From: Hydrogenothermaceae bacterium
GTDB taxonomy: Bacteria > Aquificota > Aquificia > Aquificales > Hydrogenothermaceae
Assembly: GCA_015519975.1 (NCBI GenBank)
Contig: WIAL01000019.1
Coordinates: 1 to 63,369 of the forward strand
Direction: 5' to 3'
Length of the DNA stretch: 63,369 bases
Positions 60,977 through 63,369 of this stretch are shown here, one piece after another. The first letter of the stretch is position 1. Each line of letters begins with the position of its first letter. The notes under the pieces were generated by a model. The model ran no database searches, was not told where the DNA came from, and worked only from the letters and a program-made list of their open reading frames with translations. The translations under genes and the position numbers were made by a program.

Positions 60977-61416
60977 TGTTTAATCTAAAGGTTTCTTGCA
61001 GTGATAGTTGTTGTAGTTCTAAAGTGAAAGAAGACATATGCAAAGTATGTGGTCAAAAAGGACACAGTGTAAAGGAAATAACTGTGAAGCAGTTTTTAAA
61101 AAGACCTTTGAGCCAATATAAAGGATTTTATTTCTGCAAAAATCCTGATTGTGATGTTGTTTATTTCAACAATGAAAAATATATCTATCTGAAAAAAGAA
61201 GATATAAACACAAAAGTAGGAATAAAAGAAGGCTCAGGTCTGATTTGCTACTGCTTTGGATACACCATTGAGCAGACAAAAGAACATGGAGAAAAGGTTT
61301 TAGATGAGATTAATAAAAAGATAAAAAGTCTTGGCTGTGAGTGTGAGATAAAAAACCCTTCTGGTAGATGTTGTCTGTCTGATATCAGAGAGGTTATTAA
61401 AAGTGAGGTGATTTAG
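60973..61416 (+). CDS. CopZ-N-like cysteine-rich zinc/[2Fe-2S] protein in the mer operon
   Basis: This 147-residue protein has 13 cysteines. From about residue 20 it matches the N-terminal zinc/[2Fe-2S] domain of archaeal-type CopZ: CKVCGQKGHSV, FYFCKNPDCDVVYF, LICYCFGYT and NPSGRCCLSD. It lacks the HMA domain that follows in CopZ, but MerP and MerA here both carry one. A short N-terminal piece adds SCSDSCC. It could bind or deliver Hg(II) or electrons to MerA; this is inference. It overlaps merP by 4 bases and ends 2 bases before merA. Confidence 0.75.
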   Translation: MMFNLKVSCSDSCCSSKVKEDICKVCGQKGHSVKEITVKQFLKRPLSQYKGFYFCKNPDCDVVYFNNEKYIYLKKEDINTKVGIKEGSGLICYCFGYTIEQTKEHGEKVLDEINKKIKSLGCECEIKNPSGRCCLSDIREVIKSEVI

Positions 61417-61418
61417 TC

Positions 61419-63044
61419 ATGATAAAACTAAAAATTACAGGGATGACGTGTGAACATTGTGCTATAACTGTTAAAAAAGCAATAGAGAGTGTAGAGGGAG
61501 TTGAAAAAGCTGAAGTTTATTTTCCTCAAGGATATGCAGAAGTAGAAGGAAATATAGATTTGAACCAGATAATAAAAGCTGTGGAAAATGCAGGATACGG
61601 AGCTTCGTTAATTGAAGAAGAAAAGAATGTTTACATCTCAAAAGGATATATCTATGACCTTGTTGTTTTAGGTGGAGGTTCAGCTGGATTTGCAGCTGCG
61701 ATAAAAGCTTCAGATTTAGGGGCAAAGGTTCTTGTTATTGAAAATAATGTTATAGGCGGAACTTGTTTAAATAGAGGCTGTGTTCCAACTAAACATCTAA
61801 TAGATGTTGCTAAAACCTACTACACTCCAAAATCAAATCCGTTTAAAGGTATTGAGCTGACTCAGGGAAAAATTGATATTAAAACAGTAATTGAAGAAAA
61901 GAATAGACTCTTAGATGAGCTTAGAAAAGAAAAATACTGGAATGTTTTAGAAGCTTATCCTTCTATTGAGTATAAAGAAGGAAAAGGTGAGTTTGTTAAA
62001 AATGGGGTTATAAAAGTTAATGGAGAAGAGTTTAGATACTACAAAGCAGTTATAACAACAGGTTCAAGACCTTCCGTCCCACCGATAAAAGGTTTGGAAA
62101 GTGTAGACTTTATGACGAACAGAGAAATTTTAAACATTACATATCTTCCACAGCATTTAATTGTAGTAGGTGGAAGTGCCGTTGGGCTTGAAATTGGTCA
62201 GATATTTTTAAGGTTTGGTTCAAAAGTAACAGTTCTTGAAGCTCTGCCTGATATAGCGTTTAGAGAAGAACCAGAAGCAAGACAGGTTTTAAGAAATGCA
62301 CTTGAAAAAGAAGGTATGGAGATTTTGACAGGCATAAGAGTTAAAGAAATCTATCAAAATGGAAAAGAAAAATCTGTCGTTATTGAAGTTAATGGAGAAA
62401 TAAAGACAATAACAGGAACAGATTTACTAATAGCAACTGGAAGAATTCCAAATACGGAAAATATTGGGCTTGAAAACGTTGGAGTTGAGACAAACGAAAG
62501 AGGATTTATAAAAACTGACGAGTTTATGCAAACAACAAATCCTGATATTTACTCTGCAGGAGACTGTGTTGGAAAAATGATGCTTGTTACAGTTGCTGCA
62601 GCTGAGGGTAGCATTGCAGGAGAAAATGCACTTCTTGGAAATAAAAGAATAATGGATTACTCTGCAGTTCCCCACGCGATATTCACCCAGCCAGAAATTG
62701 CAGGAGTTGGACTGACGGAAGCACAGGCAAAAGAAAAAGGAATAGATATAGATTTTAGAGTTTTAACTTTTGATAAAGTTCCAAGGGCTCAGGCTATGAA
62801 GAAAACCAATGGCATAGTAAAAATGATAGTAGAAAAACAAACAGGAAAAATATTAGGTATACATATATGCAGCCTTGAAGCTTCTGACATAATCCATAAA
62901 GCAGTTTTATTGGTTAAATACGGACTGACAGTTGAAGACGTTGTAAAAACAATAGATGTTTATCCTACTCTTTCTGAATCAATAAAACTGTGTGCACAGA
63001 CATTCACAAAAGATGTCTCAAAACTGTCCTGCTGTGCTGAGTAA
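61419..63044 (+). CDS. merA: Mercuric reductase MerA with N-terminal HMA domain
   Basis: This 541-residue flavoprotein would reduce Hg(II) to Hg(0) with NADPH. An N-terminal HMA domain has GMTCEHC (C11, C14). The FAD-binding VVLGGGSAGFAAAIKA, the redox-active GGTCLNRGCVPTK, the second nucleotide-binding VGGSAVGLEIGQ and the dimerisation domain follow. The C-terminal vicinal cysteines C538-C539 (SCCAE) are specific to MerA among this superfamily. GAGGTGA precedes the ATG. No strong terminator follows; only a 4-bp stem near 63054-63075. Confidence 0.96.
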   Translation: MIKLKITGMTCEHCAITVKKAIESVEGVEKAEVYFPQGYAEVEGNIDLNQIIKAVENAGYGASLIEEEKNVYISKGYIYDLVVLGGGSAGFAAAIKASDLGAKVLVIENNVIGGTCLNRGCVPTKHLIDVAKTYYTPKSNPFKGIELTQGKIDIKTVIEEKNRLLDELRKEKYWNVLEAYPSIEYKEGKGEFVKNGVIKVNGEEFRYYKAVITTGSRPSVPPIKGLESVDFMTNREILNITYLPQHLIVVGGSAVGLEIGQIFLRFGSKVTVLEALPDIAFREEPEARQVLRNALEKEGMEILTGIRVKEIYQNGKEKSVVIEVNGEIKTITGTDLLIATGRIPNTENIGLENVGVETNERGFIKTDEFMQTTNPDIYSAGDCVGKMMLVTVAAAEGSIAGENALLGNKRIMDYSAVPHAIFTQPEIAGVGLTEAQAKEKGIDIDFRVLTFDKVPRAQAMKKTNGIVKMIVEKQTGKILGIHICSLEASDIIHKAVLLVKYGLTVEDVVKTIDVYPTLSESIKLCAQTFTKDVSKLSCCAE

Positions 63045-63122
63045 TTTTGTGAGCTGTATTACAGACAGTTTTTATTCATACATTAAAATTAAAAATACGA
63101 GATATTTTTAAGGAATTAATCA

Positions 63123-63369
63123 TGATTAACTGTAGTCTTATTTATCAGAAAGCAAAAGAGGTTTTATATAAAAACTGGATGATAAAGTACACGGCACCTT
63201 CTAAGTATCTCTATCCTCACCAATGGTCCTGGGATAGCGGATTTATAGCGATAGGATACTCCTATTACGACCAGGAAAAAGCGCAAAATGAGATAATAAA
63301 CCTGTTTAAAGGTCAGTGGAAAAACGGTATGCTTCCTCATATTGTATATCACTGTGATTTTGAAAACTA
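63123..63369 (+). CDS. MGH1-like glycoside hydrolase paralogue (3' end outside the window)
   Basis: The first 82 residues of a second glycosidase start at ATG 63123, 7 bases after AAGGA. They align closely with the start of the protein at 45137: KAKEVLYKNW, YLYPHQWSWDSGFIAIGYS and GQWKNGMLPHIVYH. The frame is still open at the window edge, so the catalytic region and any DUF547 domain cannot be seen. It begins 79 bases after merA. Confidence 0.8.

Noticed and set aside
63050-63080. Intrinsic terminator after merA
   Set aside because: The best stem is only 4 bp (CTGT/ACAG) ahead of the T-run, too weak to list as a terminator.

Overview
The window reads as one AT-rich (roughly one third GC), densely packed chromosome segment of a Gram-negative, probably thermophilic, chemolithotrophic bacterium. 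BamA, Skp and LpxD show an outer membrane. Respiratory nitrate reductase, an SdhB/FrdB iron-sulfur subunit, CcdA/TlpA thiol proteins and a mercuric-reductase operon fit the Aquificota. My best guess is Hydrogenothermaceae (Sulfurihydrogenibium/Persephonella-like), but that is inference from gene content and base composition; no rRNA is present to settle it.

Layout. 1-5.4 kb: end of clpC, then the envelope run bamA-skp-lpxD, closed by a hairpin terminator. 5.4-10.9 kb: ccdA and a TlpA-like thioredoxin, an unusual SdhB/FrdB subunit, a permease, an unlisted 32-residue membrane peptide, uvrC and a redoxin-like protein. 10.9-22.6 kb: a PAS-PAS-GGDEF-EAL protein, tRNA-Val and tRNA-Asp, an IclR regulator overlapping dapE, a Cache diguanylate cyclase, an MFS transporter, mfd, a PsiE-like protein and a LysM lytic transglycosylase. 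22.6-37.4 kb (minus strand): a nitrogen operon in transcription order cobA-nirA-narGHJI-narK-porin-nasA-bioD, joining respiratory and assimilatory nitrate genes. 37.4-43.6 kb: a regulatory region with two divergent sigma-54-type promoters, a TrpD2-like gene, a NifA-type sigma-54 activator, a HAD phosphatase, the second siroheme enzyme, a glutamine amidotransferase and MscS. 43.6-54.8 kb: pgpA, purM, a glycoside hydrolase-DUF547 fusion, dapF (both catalytic cysteines replaced by serine), argJ, trpE, hsp20, an outer-membrane protein and a five-heme cytochrome lipoprotein with an in-frame amber stop.

54.8-63.4 kb is the accessory part. A mercury-type merR is separated from its likely targets by an opposite-strand block: a HigB/HigA/SecB-like toxin-antitoxin-chaperone module and an OLD-family nuclease. 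Beyond it lie two MerR-type promoters (20-bp spacers) that drive a thioredoxin plus a double CcdA-like membrane protein, then merT-merP-CopZ-N-like-merA. The window ends in a second copy of the glycoside hydrolase.

How the genes connect: cobA (SUMT) and the Met8-like protein together make siroheme, the cofactor of NirA. NarK and the porin probably import nitrate for NarGHI and NasA. The sigma-54 promoters and the nearby NifA-like activator suggest nitrogen control. The mer genes form a Hg(II) uptake, relay and reduction path with added thiol-handling proteins.

The most notable items are the toxin-antitoxin-chaperone/OLD block inside the mer locus, the expanded mer operon, the sigma-54 control region, the Ser/Ser DapF and the amber-interrupted cytochrome.
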